From positions 9,840-26,630 of the forward strand of contig DHMW01000094.1 of the NCBI GenBank assembly GCA_002405995.1: DNA of 16,791 nt. Reading direction: 5' to 3'. Numbering within the stretch: position 1 is the stretch's first letter; every line of letters starts with the position of its first letter. Under the pieces are notes generated by a model. That model had not been told where the DNA came from. It did no database searches and worked only from the letters and a program-made list of their open reading frames with translations. Source of the stretch: Oscillospiraceae bacterium UBA4632 (GTDB lineage Bacteria; Bacillota; Clostridia; Oscillospirales; Oscillospiraceae). Made by a program: the position numbers and the translations under genes. Shown piece after piece: positions 1-7,186 of the stretch.

Positions 1-830
1 CCGGTCTCCTTGATGATCTCCATTTCGGCGGTGTTGACGTGGATGCAGTGGCCGAGAATGGTTTTGGGGCCGAGAATGCCGTGATCCTGCAAACGCTGCA
101 CGGGGCGGCGGCCGTAGTTCTGGAGGGAATCGTACACATCGTTCATGCCCTCGGACACGTGGATGTGGTAGCCGGTGCGGCCGTTGTTGGCTGCGGCCAT
201 ACGGTCGAAGGTCTTATCGGAGATCGTGAACAGCGCGTGGCCGCCGAACATCGCCGCGAGCATCGGGTCGTTCCGCTTTTCGCACTCGGTGATGAAGTCG
301 GCGTTTTCCTGAATGGCCTGCAGGCACTTCTCCTCGCCGTCGCGGTCGGAGACCTCGTAGCACAGGCAGGAGCGAAGGCCCAGGCGCTTGCTTTCTTCCG
401 CAATGGTGTGGAGCGTGCCGGGGATCTCGCCGTAAGAGGCGTGATGGTCGAAGACCGTCGTCACGCCCTGCTTGATCGAGTCGATGTAAAGGGCGGTGGC
501 GCTGGCCTTTGTGCCGTCCATCATCAGGTGGCGGTCGATCGCCCACCAGGTCCCGTCGAGCACCTCGTAGAAGTTCGTGGGGTTGTTGCCCTTGATGGAC
601 AGACCGCGGGCGAGGGCAGAGTAGATGTGCGTGTGCGCGTTGATGAACGCGGGCATGATGACGCCGCCCCTGGCGTCGATGATCTCGGCATCGGGGTACT
701 TGGCGCGGAGCACGGCCTCCTCGCCGACCTCGGCGATCCTCGTGCCCTCGTAGGCGACGGCGCCGTGCTCGTAGTAGCCCTGCCCCTCCGCATCGCGGGT
801 GATGAGGCGGCCGTTGGTGATAAGCTTCAT
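1..830 (-). CDS. ssnA: SsnA-type metal-dependent amidohydrolase (3' end cut by window edge)
   Basis: About 276 N-terminal residues are visible. The protein belongs to the amidohydrolase superfamily: a small N-terminal beta domain is followed by the metal-binding HTH motif (H66, H68) in the context MPAFINAHTHIYSALARG. Later come WWAIDRHL, DHHAS, YHIHVSEG (H222, H224) and LGHCIHVN (H261), which are the expected metal and substrate positions of a TIM-barrel hydrolase. The tryptophan pair plus DR, and the DHHAS segment, are what I recall of SsnA, a putative aminohydrolase often found in selenium-dependent purine or xanthine degradation clusters; the substrate is not established. The ATG is preceded by AAGGAGG at a good distance. 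The catalytic C-terminal part lies outside the window. A guanine deaminase-like or other chlorohydrolase-type enzyme is the main alternative. Confidence 0.75.
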   Translation of the reverse strand, partial: MKLITNGRLITRDAEGQGYYEHGAVAYEGTRIAEVGEEAVLRAKYPDAEIIDARGGVIMPAFINAHTHIYSALARGLSIKGNNPTNFYEVLDGTWWAIDRHLMMDGTKASATALYIDSIKQGVTTVFDHHASYGEIPGTLHTIAEESKRLGLRSCLCYEVSDRDGEEKCLQAIQENADFITECEKRNDPMLAAMFGGHALFTISDKTFDRMAAANNGRTGYHIHVSEGMNDVYDSLQNYGRRPVQRLQDHGILGPKTILGHCIHVNTAEMEIIKET

Positions 831-1000
831 GGGTGATCCTCCTTTTTATGACCGGCGCAGCCCGCTCCCGCCGCTTGCCGCGGCACCGCAGGGAACAAAA
901 AAAGCGCTTCCCCGAACGGACCGAGGATCCATCCCTCCTGCCGGAGAGATAGTTCAGCCCGTGCGCGAAGCACTTCGTTGCAGCTACCGGTACAATATTT
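831..1000 (-). promoter_or_regulatory. Structured, GC-rich leader of the ssnA gene, with possible promoter at its upstream end
   Basis: No credible gene is present here. On the minus strand the sequence can form a GUGC/GCAC hairpin near 965-980, an uninterrupted 8-bp hairpin (931-938 with 943-950, four-base loop), a CCUCGG/UCGGGG hairpin followed six bases later by seven U (897-903), and a GCCGC/GCGGC hairpin closer to the gene. An AT-rich block just upstream (about 990-1030) may hold the promoter; TTTCCT and TATTGT with an 18-base spacer (1016-1021, 992-997) is the best pair I can find, and it is weak. The arrangement resembles a regulated leader, but I cannot match it to a known riboswitch class. 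Confidence 0.4.
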
Positions 1001-1106
1001 ACAAAATGATTTTACAGGAAACGCGAACAAATTGCACGTTTTTTCCGTCTAAGGCAGTGTAGAAAATGAAAAGGGGATTTTGTGCAATCTGCCGGAGAAC
1101 AGAAAA

Positions 1107-1304
1107 ATGCCCCGCAGCGGCCGTGTAAGCCCCGTCAAACCTGCACCTTCTGGAACAGGTGGGTCGCCTCTGTCCGGCTTTACTGCTTCCAACATCCAGC
1201 CGCAGAAGGCAGCCGGGAGGCCTGCAAACCACCGGAGCGTACCGGCGTCCCTTATGACGAAATGTGGGTTTATAAGAGCTTATCACGCACCCCGCAGGGC
1301 AGCT
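1107..1304 (-). ncRNA. ssrS: Probable 6S RNA
   Basis: This stretch of about 195 bases can fold into the rod shape of 6S RNA, which binds RNA polymerase holoenzyme and acts as a promoter mimic. The ends pair (UGCCCUGC with GCGGGGCA, 1294-1301 and 1108-1115). The stem continues, after an internal loop, with CGUG/CACG and UAAGCUC/GGGCUUA (1276-1287 with 1122-1132). A large central bubble follows, with small hairpins (CCGG/CCGG on the 5' side, CACCU/AGGUG on the 3' side). The apical arm is GCCUC/GAGGC then CCGGCU/AGCCGG (1217-1221, 1211-1216 with 1166-1170, 1174-1179). A TAAACT -10 element lies about 7 bases before the 5' end, and the closing stem is followed by five U, which would end transcription. 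No ORF of quality overlaps. The identification rests on structure and size, not on an alignment. Confidence 0.8.
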
Positions 1305-1350
1305 TCAGTTTACCGCATCCGGGCGGAAAAAACCGTCGCAACAGGGGAGC

Positions 1351-1641
1351 TTATTCCTCGTCGGCGAGGATCTGCTCCATGAACTGGCCGTATACGGCGT
1401 CAAGCTCTTCCTCGTCGTCCACGGTGACAAGGAATTCCTCGCCGTTTTCCATCTGGCTCTTGAGGATGACAAGACCGTATTCCTCTTCGTCCCCGCTGTC
1501 CTCGCTGCCTTCCTCGATCACGGGGAAGAAGGCCATATAGGTCGTGCCGTTGTACTCGAGCGCGTCGATGTATTCAAGCTCAATGTCGTTGCCGTCGTCA
1601 TCGGTCAGCGTGACGAAATTGGGACCGAAATCTTCACTCAT
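1351..1641 (-). CDS. DUF1292 (YrzB-like) small acidic protein
   Basis: A 96-residue, very acidic protein that begins MSEDFGPNFVTLTDDDGND and continues with IELEYIDALEYNGTTYMAFFP, the conserved beta-strand pattern of the DUF1292/YrzB family. These proteins are common in Firmicutes, often beside ruvX/alaS genes, and have no established biochemical role. Glu/Asp-rich segments occur at about residues 43-54 and 74-80. The ATG has AGGAGGT upstream at normal spacing, and a clear promoter is found 32 bases upstream of the start. Here the gene is not accompanied by its usual ruvX or reoM neighbours; it is followed by the probable 6S RNA gene on the same strand. Confidence 0.85.
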   Translation of the reverse strand: MSEDFGPNFVTLTDDDGNDIELEYIDALEYNGTTYMAFFPVIEEGSEDSGDEEEYGLVILKSQMENGEEFLVTVDDEEELDAVYGQFMEQILADEE

Positions 1642-1672
1642 GGGGGATACCTCCTGATCGTTTCTGCCCTAC

Positions 1673-1701
1673 AGTATACCGCATTCCATGCAAAATTGCA
1701 A
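1673..1701 (-). promoter_or_regulatory. Sigma-A promoter of the DUF1292 gene
   Basis: On the minus strand TTGCAA (1696-1701) and TATACT (1673-1678) are separated by exactly 17 bases. The -10 ends 31 bases before the start codon, giving a short leader that contains the ribosome binding site. Confidence 0.75.
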
Positions 1702-1718
1702 GTCAAGATACGCACCAC

Positions 1719-1756
1719 TTGACAGCCATGCTATACTATATTCTGTATCAGCATGG
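1719..1756 (+). promoter_or_regulatory. Promoter region of the penicillin-binding protein gene with an inverted repeat
   Basis: A perfect TTGACA -35 element lies at 1719-1724, but no good -10 sits at 16-18 bases; TATACT (1732-1737) and TATATT (1737-1742) are close by and may be used with a poorer -35. Overlapping them is an inverted repeat: CCATGCTATAC (1726-1736) against GTATCAGCATGG (1745-1756), matching at 11 bases with one extra base in the right arm and an 8-base centre. It could be an operator for a dimeric regulator or an RNA hairpin. Its relevance is inferred only from position. Confidence 0.45.
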
Positions 1757-1800
1757 ACAACTATGCGGGCACCCGCATTTCCGTTCCGCACATTCAGCAA

Positions 1801-1809
1801 AGGAGGAGG
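1801..1809 (+). promoter_or_regulatory. Ribosome binding site that fixes the start of the penicillin-binding protein
   Basis: AGGAGGAGG ends 6 bases before the ATG at 1816. The upstream in-frame ATG at 1753 lies inside the inverted repeat and has no such site, so 1816 is preferred. Confidence 0.85.
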
Positions 1810-1815
1810 CGCTTT

Positions 1816-4377
1816 ATGGAAGACAACCGCACAGAAAACAAGACGCCCCGCAGACAGCACCAGCCGCATCCGAAAAAGAAACGGTCCGGTACGGTGTGGA
1901 AGGTCATCGGCACGCTGTTTGCCATCGGCCTTACGACCGGACTGATGTTTTTTGCCATTTTCATGGTCTATGTGAACACCACGCTCGCGCCGGAGCTGGA
2001 CGTGGACATTTCCGCCTACACGCTCAAGCAGAGTTCGACGGTCTACTATCAGGACAAGACGACGGGCGAGTGGCTGGAGCTGACAAAGCTCCACGGCACG
2101 GAAAACCGCACGCTCGTGGACTTTGAGGATATCCCGGAGCATGTGTGGCAGGCGCTGATCTCGATCGAGGACGAGCGCTTTTTCGAGCACGGCGGCGTGG
2201 ACTGGAAGAGCACGGCGCGCGCCATTTTCGACAAGGTGACGGGAAGCTCCACCCGCGGCGGCTCCACCATCACCCAGCAGGTGATCAAAAACGTGACGGG
2301 GGAAAAAGAAGTCACGATCAAGCGCAAGGTGACGGAGATCTTCCGCGCGCTGCGCCTTGCCAAGAATTACTCGAAGGAAGAGATCCTGGAGACTTATCTC
2401 AACACCGTTTATTTCGGCTGCGGCAGCTACGGCATCGAGGCGGCTGCGGAGACGTATTTCGGCAAGACCGTCGGCGAGCTGACGGTCGCCGAGGCGGCCG
2501 CCATCGTCGGCATCACGCAAAACCCCTACAAATACGATCCGTCAAAGGGCGACTGGTACCGCGAGCAGAACAAGGAGCGCCAGATCACGGTGCTCTATAA
2601 AATGCACGAGCTGGGCAAGCTCAGCGACGAGGAGTACGAGCAGGCGAAGAACGAGAAGCTCGTATTCACCTGGGACGAGGACTATGTGCCAAAGGATGCC
2701 GGCGAGGCGGAGATGATCGCCAGCAGCTCCTACGATTCCTACTTTGTCGAGCGGATGTTCAACGACATCGTCGCCGATCTGATGGAGCAGAAGGGCTATG
2801 AAAAAGAGGTCGCCAAAACCATGCTCTACACCGGCGGCTACTCGATCTACTGCACGGTGGATCCCGAGATCCAGTCGATCGTGGAGAGCGTTTACGCCGA
2901 CCGCAGCAACCTGGACTACACCTCGGCCAAGGGCGAACAGCTCCAGTCCGGCGCAACGATCATCGACAATTCGACCGGCGACATTGTTGCCGTCGCGGGC
3001 CGCGTGGGCGAGCGCGAGGGGCGCTTCCTGCTCGACTATTCGACCGTTGTGCGCCAGTGCGGCTCGGCGATCAAGCCTCTGAGCGTTTACGCGCCTGCGC
3101 TGGACGCCGGGGTCATCACGCCTGCGAGCGTGATCGACGACTATCCCGTGCAGATGATGAACGACAGCGTGTGGCCCGTGAACGCCTACTCCGGCTACCG
3201 CGGCATCATGACGCTGCAGGACGCTGTCCGCAATTCCTCCAACCCAACGGCAGTGCGCACCATCCAGAAGCTGACGCTCTCTGCGTCCTACTCGTTTATG
3301 ACGGAGAAGCTTGGCTTCACCACGCTGACCAACGACGATATCACGGCGGCGGGCGCGCTGGCGCTGGGCGGCCTTTCCAAGGGCGTGACCACGCGCGAGA
3401 TGGCGGCGGCGTACGCGAGCTTTGCCAACAGCGGCATCTACACCAAGCCCCGCACCTACATCGAGGTCAAGGACCACAACGGCAATACGATCCTGGAGAA
3501 CAAGACCGAGTCGCACGTGGCGATGAAGGAAAGCACGGCGTATGCGATCAACCAGCTGCTCAAGGAGGTCGTCAGCAGCGGTACCGGCACGGGCGCGAAG
3601 TTCTCCGGCATGACCATTGCCGGTAAGACCGGTTCGACCAACAGCAACAACGACCGTTACTTTGTCGGTTACACGCCGTATTATACGGCGGCGGTCTGGG
3701 TGGGCTACAATACGCCCACGCGCATCGTGGCGAGCGGCAACCCCGCCGCGACGCTGTGGAAAACCTTTATGAGCAAGGTCCACGAGGACCTGCCCAATAA
3801 GGATTTTGACGTCAGCAGCAGCGATATGGAGAGCGTGACCGTCTGCACGCAGACGGGACTGCTTGCCTCCGCCTCCTGCCCGTCGCATACGGTGAAGGTC
3901 GCCAAGGGCAGCGCGCCCACGCTGACGTGCGATGCGCACATCACCGTGAGCATCTGCGCCGATACGGGCCTGCTGGCGGGCGACTACTGCCCGAACATCA
4001 AGACCGAGACGGTGCTCGACCTGAGCCAGCCGAACGTGAGCGAGGGCTGGGGCTACACGCGCGAGCTGATCTACAAGCCGCTGAGCGCAGCGTCACTGGC
4101 AACCTACCAGGCGCAGCTTGAGGAGGGGCTGATCTCCGCCATCCCGGACGGCGAGGCCGTCAAGACCAACGACGGCACCGTGCAGCTCTACAGCGACGTG
4201 CTGGCACGGGGGGGATGCACCACGCATACCGCGCCGGCGCTTCCGTGGGATGACATCCTTGAGGGTGGAGACGGCGAGGAAGGCGACAGCCCGGACGACG
4301 GCGCCGGGGACGGCAGCGACAACGGGAGCTTCCTCGACTGGCTGCTCAACAGCAGCACTGCCGGGGGCGGCAACTGA
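1816..4377 (+). CDS. Class A penicillin-binding protein (PBP1A-like, bifunctional)
   Basis: The 853-residue protein polymerises lipid II into glycan strands and cross-links them at the outer face of the membrane. A basic cytoplasmic tail (residues 1-26) precedes one membrane anchor (about 27-53). The GT51 transglycosylase domain shows EDERFF with catalytic E118, RGGSTITQQ (147-155) and the second glutamate E192 in ETYLNTVYFG. The transpeptidase domain has SAIK (S417, K420), SSN (474-476) and KTGS (604-607), so all catalytic motifs are intact. After it comes a cysteine-containing extension with two related motifs, CTQTGLLASASCP (677-689) and CADTGLLAGDYCP (714-726), then an Asp/Gly-rich tail ending in a short hydrophobic stretch. 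Length is in the usual range. The gene appears monocistronic: divergent from the DUF1292 gene and ended by a hairpin terminator. Confidence 0.96.
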   Translation: MEDNRTENKTPRRQHQPHPKKKRSGTVWKVIGTLFAIGLTTGLMFFAIFMVYVNTTLAPELDVDISAYTLKQSSTVYYQDKTTGEWLELTKLHGTENRTLVDFEDIPEHVWQALISIEDERFFEHGGVDWKSTARAIFDKVTGSSTRGGSTITQQVIKNVTGEKEVTIKRKVTEIFRALRLAKNYSKEEILETYLNTVYFGCGSYGIEAAAETYFGKTVGELTVAEAAAIVGITQNPYKYDPSKGDWYREQNKERQITVLYKMHELGKLSDEEYEQAKNEKLVFTWDEDYVPKDAGEAEMIASSSYDSYFVERMFNDIVADLMEQKGYEKEVAKTMLYTGGYSIYCTVDPEIQSIVESVYADRSNLDYTSAKGEQLQSGATIIDNSTGDIVAVAGRVGEREGRFLLDYSTVVRQCGSAIKPLSVYAPALDAGVITPASVIDDYPVQMMNDSVWPVNAYSGYRGIMTLQDAVRNSSNPTAVRTIQKLTLSASYSFMTEKLGFTTLTNDDITAAGALALGGLSKGVTTREMAAAYASFANSGIYTKPRTYIEVKDHNGNTILENKTESHVAMKESTAYAINQLLKEVVSSGTGTGAKFSGMTIAGKTGSTNSNNDRYFVGYTPYYTAAVWVGYNTPTRIVASGNPAATLWKTFMSKVHEDLPNKDFDVSSSDMESVTVCTQTGLLASASCPSHTVKVAKGSAPTLTCDAHITVSICADTGLLAGDYCPNIKTETVLDLSQPNVSEGWGYTRELIYKPLSAASLATYQAQLEEGLISAIPDGEAVKTNDGTVQLYSDVLARGGCTTHTAPALPWDDILEGGDGEEGDSPDDGAGDGSDNGSFLDWLLNSSTAGGGN

Positions 4378-4391
4378 AGCATACAGGCAGC

Positions 4392-4419
4392 AAAAGAGAC
4401 GGCGTCAGCCGTCTCTTTT
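4392..4419. terminator. Bidirectional terminator between the penicillin-binding protein gene and ytvI
   Basis: A perfect 12-bp stem, AAAAGAGACGGC (4392-4403) with GCCGTCTCTTTT (4408-4419), closes a four-base loop. The A/T ends give a T-run on either strand, so it can serve both convergent genes. The stop codon of ytvI lies in the loop. Confidence 0.9.
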
Positions 4420-5484
4420 GTCCTGCGCGGCGCTCCCGCTGCGGAGGATCTGCGCGGTAAGGAGCAGCAGGAAGGGAAAGAGGATCATGCCCGCAAGAGC
4501 AAAGCTGCGAAAGCCGAGGTACATCGCCGCAAGCGACGCCACCGGCGGCAGCCCCGCCTGCGCGGAGAGCAGCTTCGGCTCAAGCACGTTGCGCGTGACG
4601 AGCGTGCAGAGGTAGAGCGCAAGCAGCACGATCGCTTTGGGCGGAAAGCCGATGAGCAGTGTGACTGCTGCCCAGGGCACGAGCGCTGTGCCCGTGCCGA
4701 ACACCGGCAGCGCGTCGAGCAGCGTGATGAGCAGCGCAAGCAAGAGCGCATAGCGCTGGCGCATGAACAGAAAGCCGACCAGCAGCTCAAAAAACGTGAT
4801 GAGCGAGAGCGTGAGCTGCGCGCGCAGCCAGCGCGAGAGCGAGTCCGCCGCGCCGCTGCGGAAAAGGCTCAGCCTTTGCAGCGCACCGCCGGACAGGCGC
4901 GATCTGACCGCCGCGCAGATCAGCGGGTACGACGCGGAGGTGAAAAAGATCGCCAGCACGCAGGTGGCGACGGCGAGCGCGCCGCCGGGCAGCGAGGCCG
5001 CCGCGGCTGTGAGCGCGGAGAGGATACGCGCGGACAGCGCGCGCAGGAGACTGTCAAAATCGCTGACGGTTCGTGCCAGCTGCTCGCGCAAATAGTCTCG
5101 CAGCCAGTCCGGGCAGGCGGCGCTGTTTTGCGCAAGGCGCGCCAAAAGCCCGTCGAGCAGCTCGGGAACGGTGTCGAAAAATGCGGGCGCGGCGGCGAGC
5201 AGCGCACTGGTCTGGGCAAGCAGCGTGGACCAGAGCAGCGACAGCAGCCCGCCCAGCAGGAACAGCAGCGTGAGCGTGAGCAGCAGGGCGGAAAAGCCGC
5301 GGCGGAAGTGCAGGCGCCGCTGCATACGGAGCACGAGCGGCTCAAAGCGCGCGGCGACAAAAAACGCCAGCAGAAACGGCAGGCCCCACGGCAGCAGATA
5401 GCGCATCAGCAGATAGAACAGTCCCGCCGCAGCCGCGCCGGAGGCGGTGAGAAGCAGAAAGCGCCGCAGCCGTGCATCGCTCAT
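4405..5484 (-). CDS. ytvI: AI-2E family membrane protein, YtvI-like
   Basis: This 359-residue polytopic protein has hydrophobic segments near the N terminus (LLPWGLPFLLAFFVA), around residues 65-85, 160-180, and a cluster in the C-terminal half. The segment DALPVFGTGTALVPWA, followed by RNVLEPKLLSAQAGLPP and a final glycine-rich membrane helix, is characteristic of the AI-2E exporter superfamily and matches what is known of the sporulation integral membrane protein YtvI. The transport substrate is unknown. The ATG at 5484 is chosen because GGAAAGGAG lies about 8 bases upstream; an in-frame ATG further upstream at 5522 lacks this. The gene is divergent from pheB and convergent with the penicillin-binding protein gene. 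Confidence 0.85.
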   Translation of the reverse strand: MSDARLRRFLLLTASGAAAAGLFYLLMRYLLPWGLPFLLAFFVAARFEPLVLRMQRRLHFRRGFSALLLTLTLLFLLGGLLSLLWSTLLAQTSALLAAAPAFFDTVPELLDGLLARLAQNSAACPDWLRDYLREQLARTVSDFDSLLRALSARILSALTAAAASLPGGALAVATCVLAIFFTSASYPLICAAVRSRLSGGALQRLSLFRSGAADSLSRWLRAQLTLSLITFFELLVGFLFMRQRYALLLALLITLLDALPVFGTGTALVPWAAVTLLIGFPPKAIVLLALYLCTLVTRNVLEPKLLSAQAGLPPVASLAAMYLGFRSFALAGMILFPFLLLLTAQILRSGSAAQDKRDG

Positions 5485-5512
5485 TTTTGTGCTCCTTTCC
5501 AAAAGAAAACTG

Positions 5513-5541
5513 TTGCATTGCAGGAAACGATGTGCTAAAAT
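5513..5541 (+). promoter_or_regulatory. Sigma-A promoter of pheB
   Basis: TTGCAT (5513-5518) and TAAAAT (5536-5541) have a 17-base spacer. The start codon of pheB follows 42 bases later. Confidence 0.75.
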
Positions 5542-5583
5542 ATCGCAGATCAAAGACAAATGACCACGGAGGGGGAACACGCA

Positions 5584-6024
5584 ATGACGATGGCAAAAAA
5601 ATACTATCTGGTGTCGGCAGAGGCGCTGCCGGAGATATTCATCAAGGTGGCGGAGGCAAAGCGGATGCTCCAGTCCGGCGAGGTGCGCACGGCGGGGGAT
5701 GCCGCCCGCGCCGTCGGCATCAGCCGCAGCGCCTTTTATAAATACCGCGACGCGGTGCGCCCGTTCAACGACATGAAAACGGGACGCATCATCACGTTTT
5801 ATACCATGCTCAAGAACAACCCCGGCGTGCTGTCGAACGTCCTCTCTATTTTTGCCAGCTCCGGCGCGAATATACTGACGATCAACCAGAGCATCCCGAC
5901 CAACGGCTGCGCGGCGGTGACGATCTCGGCGGAGACGTCGGAGATGCAGGAATCGATCGAGGAGCTGATGGCGCAGGCGCTGGCGCTGGAGGATGTGGTA
6001 CGCTTTGAGATCCTGGCGGCCTGA
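5584..6024 (+). CDS. pheB: ACT domain-containing protein PheB (UPF0735 family)
   Basis: The protein has 146 residues, the usual length of the family. The N-terminal half (YYLVSAEALPEIFIKVAEAK, then AARAVGISRSAFYKYRDAVRPF) reads as a helix-turn-helix-like segment. The C-terminal half (RIITFYTMLKNNPGVLSNVLSIFASSGANILTINQS) is an ACT domain of the kind that binds amino acids. Such proteins are linked by context to aromatic or aspartate-family amino acid metabolism, but their function is not proven. GGAGGGGG about 8 bases before the ATG supports this start over an in-frame ATG at 5560. Its own promoter lies upstream, and an aspartokinase follows after a strong terminator, which fits joint control of amino acid synthesis. 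Confidence 0.9.
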   Translation: MTMAKKYYLVSAEALPEIFIKVAEAKRMLQSGEVRTAGDAARAVGISRSAFYKYRDAVRPFNDMKTGRIITFYTMLKNNPGVLSNVLSIFASSGANILTINQSIPTNGCAAVTISAETSEMQESIEELMAQALALEDVVRFEILAA

Positions 6025-6050
6025 ACGCCGGCGGAGGCTTCGGCATACGA

Positions 6051-6095
6051 TGGATTGGCGGCCGCTGCAATGGCGGTCTGCCGATCCATTTTTTT
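6051..6095 (+). terminator. Strong intrinsic terminator (or attenuator) between pheB and the aspartokinase gene
   Basis: The arms 6051-6065 and 6073-6088 pair over about 14 positions including two G-U pairs and one bulge, with a 7-base loop, and are followed by seven T (6089-6095). The aspartokinase ATG comes only 16 bases after the T-run, leaving no room for a promoter between them. Confidence 0.85.
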
Positions 6096-6111
6096 GCTGG
6101 AAGTGGTTCTT

Positions 6112-7086
6112 ATGAGCCTGTTGGTGATGAAATTCGGCGGCAGCTCCGTGCGCGATGCAGAGCATCTTGTGCGCATGGCACAGCTTGTGCGAGAAAGGCG
6201 CGCGGCGGGACACGATGTGGTGGCGGTGCTCTCCGCGCAGGGAGATACGACCGATGAACTGCTCAAAAGGGCGGCGGAGGCGGCGCCTGCGCCGCAGCCG
6301 CGCGAGCTTGACGCGCTGCTCTCCGCGGGCGAGCAGATGAGCGCGGCGCTGGGCGCGATGGCGCTGCGGGCGCAGGGAGTGGACGCGGTATCGCTCTGCG
6401 GCTGGCAGATCCCGCTGCGCACGGACGGCATGCATACCAACGCGGAGGTGACAGACGTCGGAACGGAGCGCATCCGCCGCGAGCTGAATGCGGGGCGCGC
6501 GGTCGTTGCGGCTGGCTTTCAGGGGGTGGACGGCGCGGGCGATATTACAACGCTCGGGCGCGGCGGCTCGGATACAAGTGCGGTGGCGATTGCCGCGGCG
6601 CTGCACGCCGGCGAGCTGGTCATCTGCACGGACGTGGACGGGATCTACTCCGCCGATCCGCGCCTCTGCTCGGACGCGGTGCGCAGGGCACGTATCGGCT
6701 ACCGCGATATGCTGCTGCTGGCGAGCCGGGGCGCGCAGGTCCTGCATGACCGCAGCGTGGCGCTTGCCGCGCGCTGCGGCGTGGAGATCCGGGTCTGTGC
6801 ATGCGGGAGCGTGAGCGGCGGCAGCGTGGTCTGCGCGGAGGGAGAAGATATCCCCGTCGTGGGTATAACGCAGAAAAAGAGCGCGGACAGCGCGCTCGCG
6901 GCGATCACGGCGGTGGGGGGCGCGCTGCCGTCCGCCGCGCTGGAGCGGACCGCCATTAAGGCGCTGGAGCAGGGCGGCGTCGGCGTGCACGCCGTCTCGG
7001 CGGGCGAGCGGTATCTGAGCCTCTTTGTCCCGTGCGAGGATGCCGGGCGCGCGCTGCGCCTTGCGCACGGCGCGCTGATCGGATAA
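6112..7086 (+). CDS. Aspartokinase, compact form with a reduced regulatory region
   Basis: The enzyme phosphorylates aspartate, the first step toward lysine, threonine and methionine. Catalytic motifs are intact: KFGGSSV (7-13), LSAQGDTTDELL, LLSAGEQMSAAL, FQGVDGAGDITTLGRGGSDTSA (GRGGSD at 149-154) and TDVDGIYSADPR (173-184), then MLLLASRGAQVLHDRSV. The protein is 324 residues, whereas monofunctional aspartokinases usually exceed 400 because two ACT domains follow the kinase. Here only about 80 residues follow: a short VVGITQKKS strand and then ITAVGGAL...LSLFVPCEDAGRALRLAHGAL, which fits a single second-type ACT unit with the core of the first missing. The start at 6112 is supported by GGAAG, a moderate site; the upstream in-frame ATG at 6055 lies inside the terminator hairpin. 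No lysine riboswitch is visible. Confidence 0.92.
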   Translation: MSLLVMKFGGSSVRDAEHLVRMAQLVRERRAAGHDVVAVLSAQGDTTDELLKRAAEAAPAPQPRELDALLSAGEQMSAALGAMALRAQGVDAVSLCGWQIPLRTDGMHTNAEVTDVGTERIRRELNAGRAVVAAGFQGVDGAGDITTLGRGGSDTSAVAIAAALHAGELVICTDVDGIYSADPRLCSDAVRRARIGYRDMLLLASRGAQVLHDRSVALAARCGVEIRVCACGSVSGGSVVCAEGEDIPVVGITQKKSADSALAAITAVGGALPSAALERTAIKALEQGGVGVHAVSAGERYLSLFVPCEDAGRALRLAHGALIG

Positions 7087-7089
7087 TGG

Positions 7090-7126
7090 AAAAACGCGGA
7101 AAGGGGAGGACCCTTTTCGCGTTTTT
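7090..7126 (+). terminator. Intrinsic terminator of the aspartokinase gene
   Basis: AAAACGCG-g-AAAGGG (from 7090) pairs with CCCTTT-t-CGCGTTTT (7111-7126) around a GAGGA loop and ends in a run of six T (7122-7127). Confidence 0.85.
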
Positions 7127-7129
7127 TCG

Positions 7130-7158
7130 TTGCAAAGCGCGGCGCGCTGTGGTAAACT
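7130..7158 (+). promoter_or_regulatory. Sigma-A promoter of the nickel cassette
   Basis: TTGCAA (7130-7135), a 17-base spacer and TAAACT (7153-7158), starting right after the aspartokinase terminator and 28 bases before the cooC start codon. It makes the cooC-cooT group an independent transcription unit. Confidence 0.75.
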
Positions 7159-7186
7159 GAGCCAAAGAAAGCAAGGGGGGGTGCGC

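Noticed and set aside
915..955. Possible glycine riboswitch before ssnA
   Set aside because: Only one short core-like segment is similar; the upstream P1 strand and the CCGAAGG-type core are missing.
1330..1350. Terminator after the DUF1292 gene (T6 run on the minus strand)
   Set aside because: The run is not preceded by a convincing stem, and it lies within the probable 6S promoter region.
1082..1540. A plus-strand open frame of 152 codons
   Set aside because: It runs antisense over the 6S-like RNA and the DUF1292 gene, has a Ser-repeat composition from antisense acidic codons, and no ribosome binding site.
2542..3939. A 465-codon minus-strand open frame inside the penicillin-binding protein gene
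   Set aside because: Composition is Arg/Val/His-rich with no family motif, and all catalytic motifs of the plus-strand gene are intact.
6025..6111. Lysine riboswitch before the aspartokinase gene
   Set aside because: The gap is under 90 bases and filled by a terminator hairpin; there is no room for the roughly 170-base aptamer.
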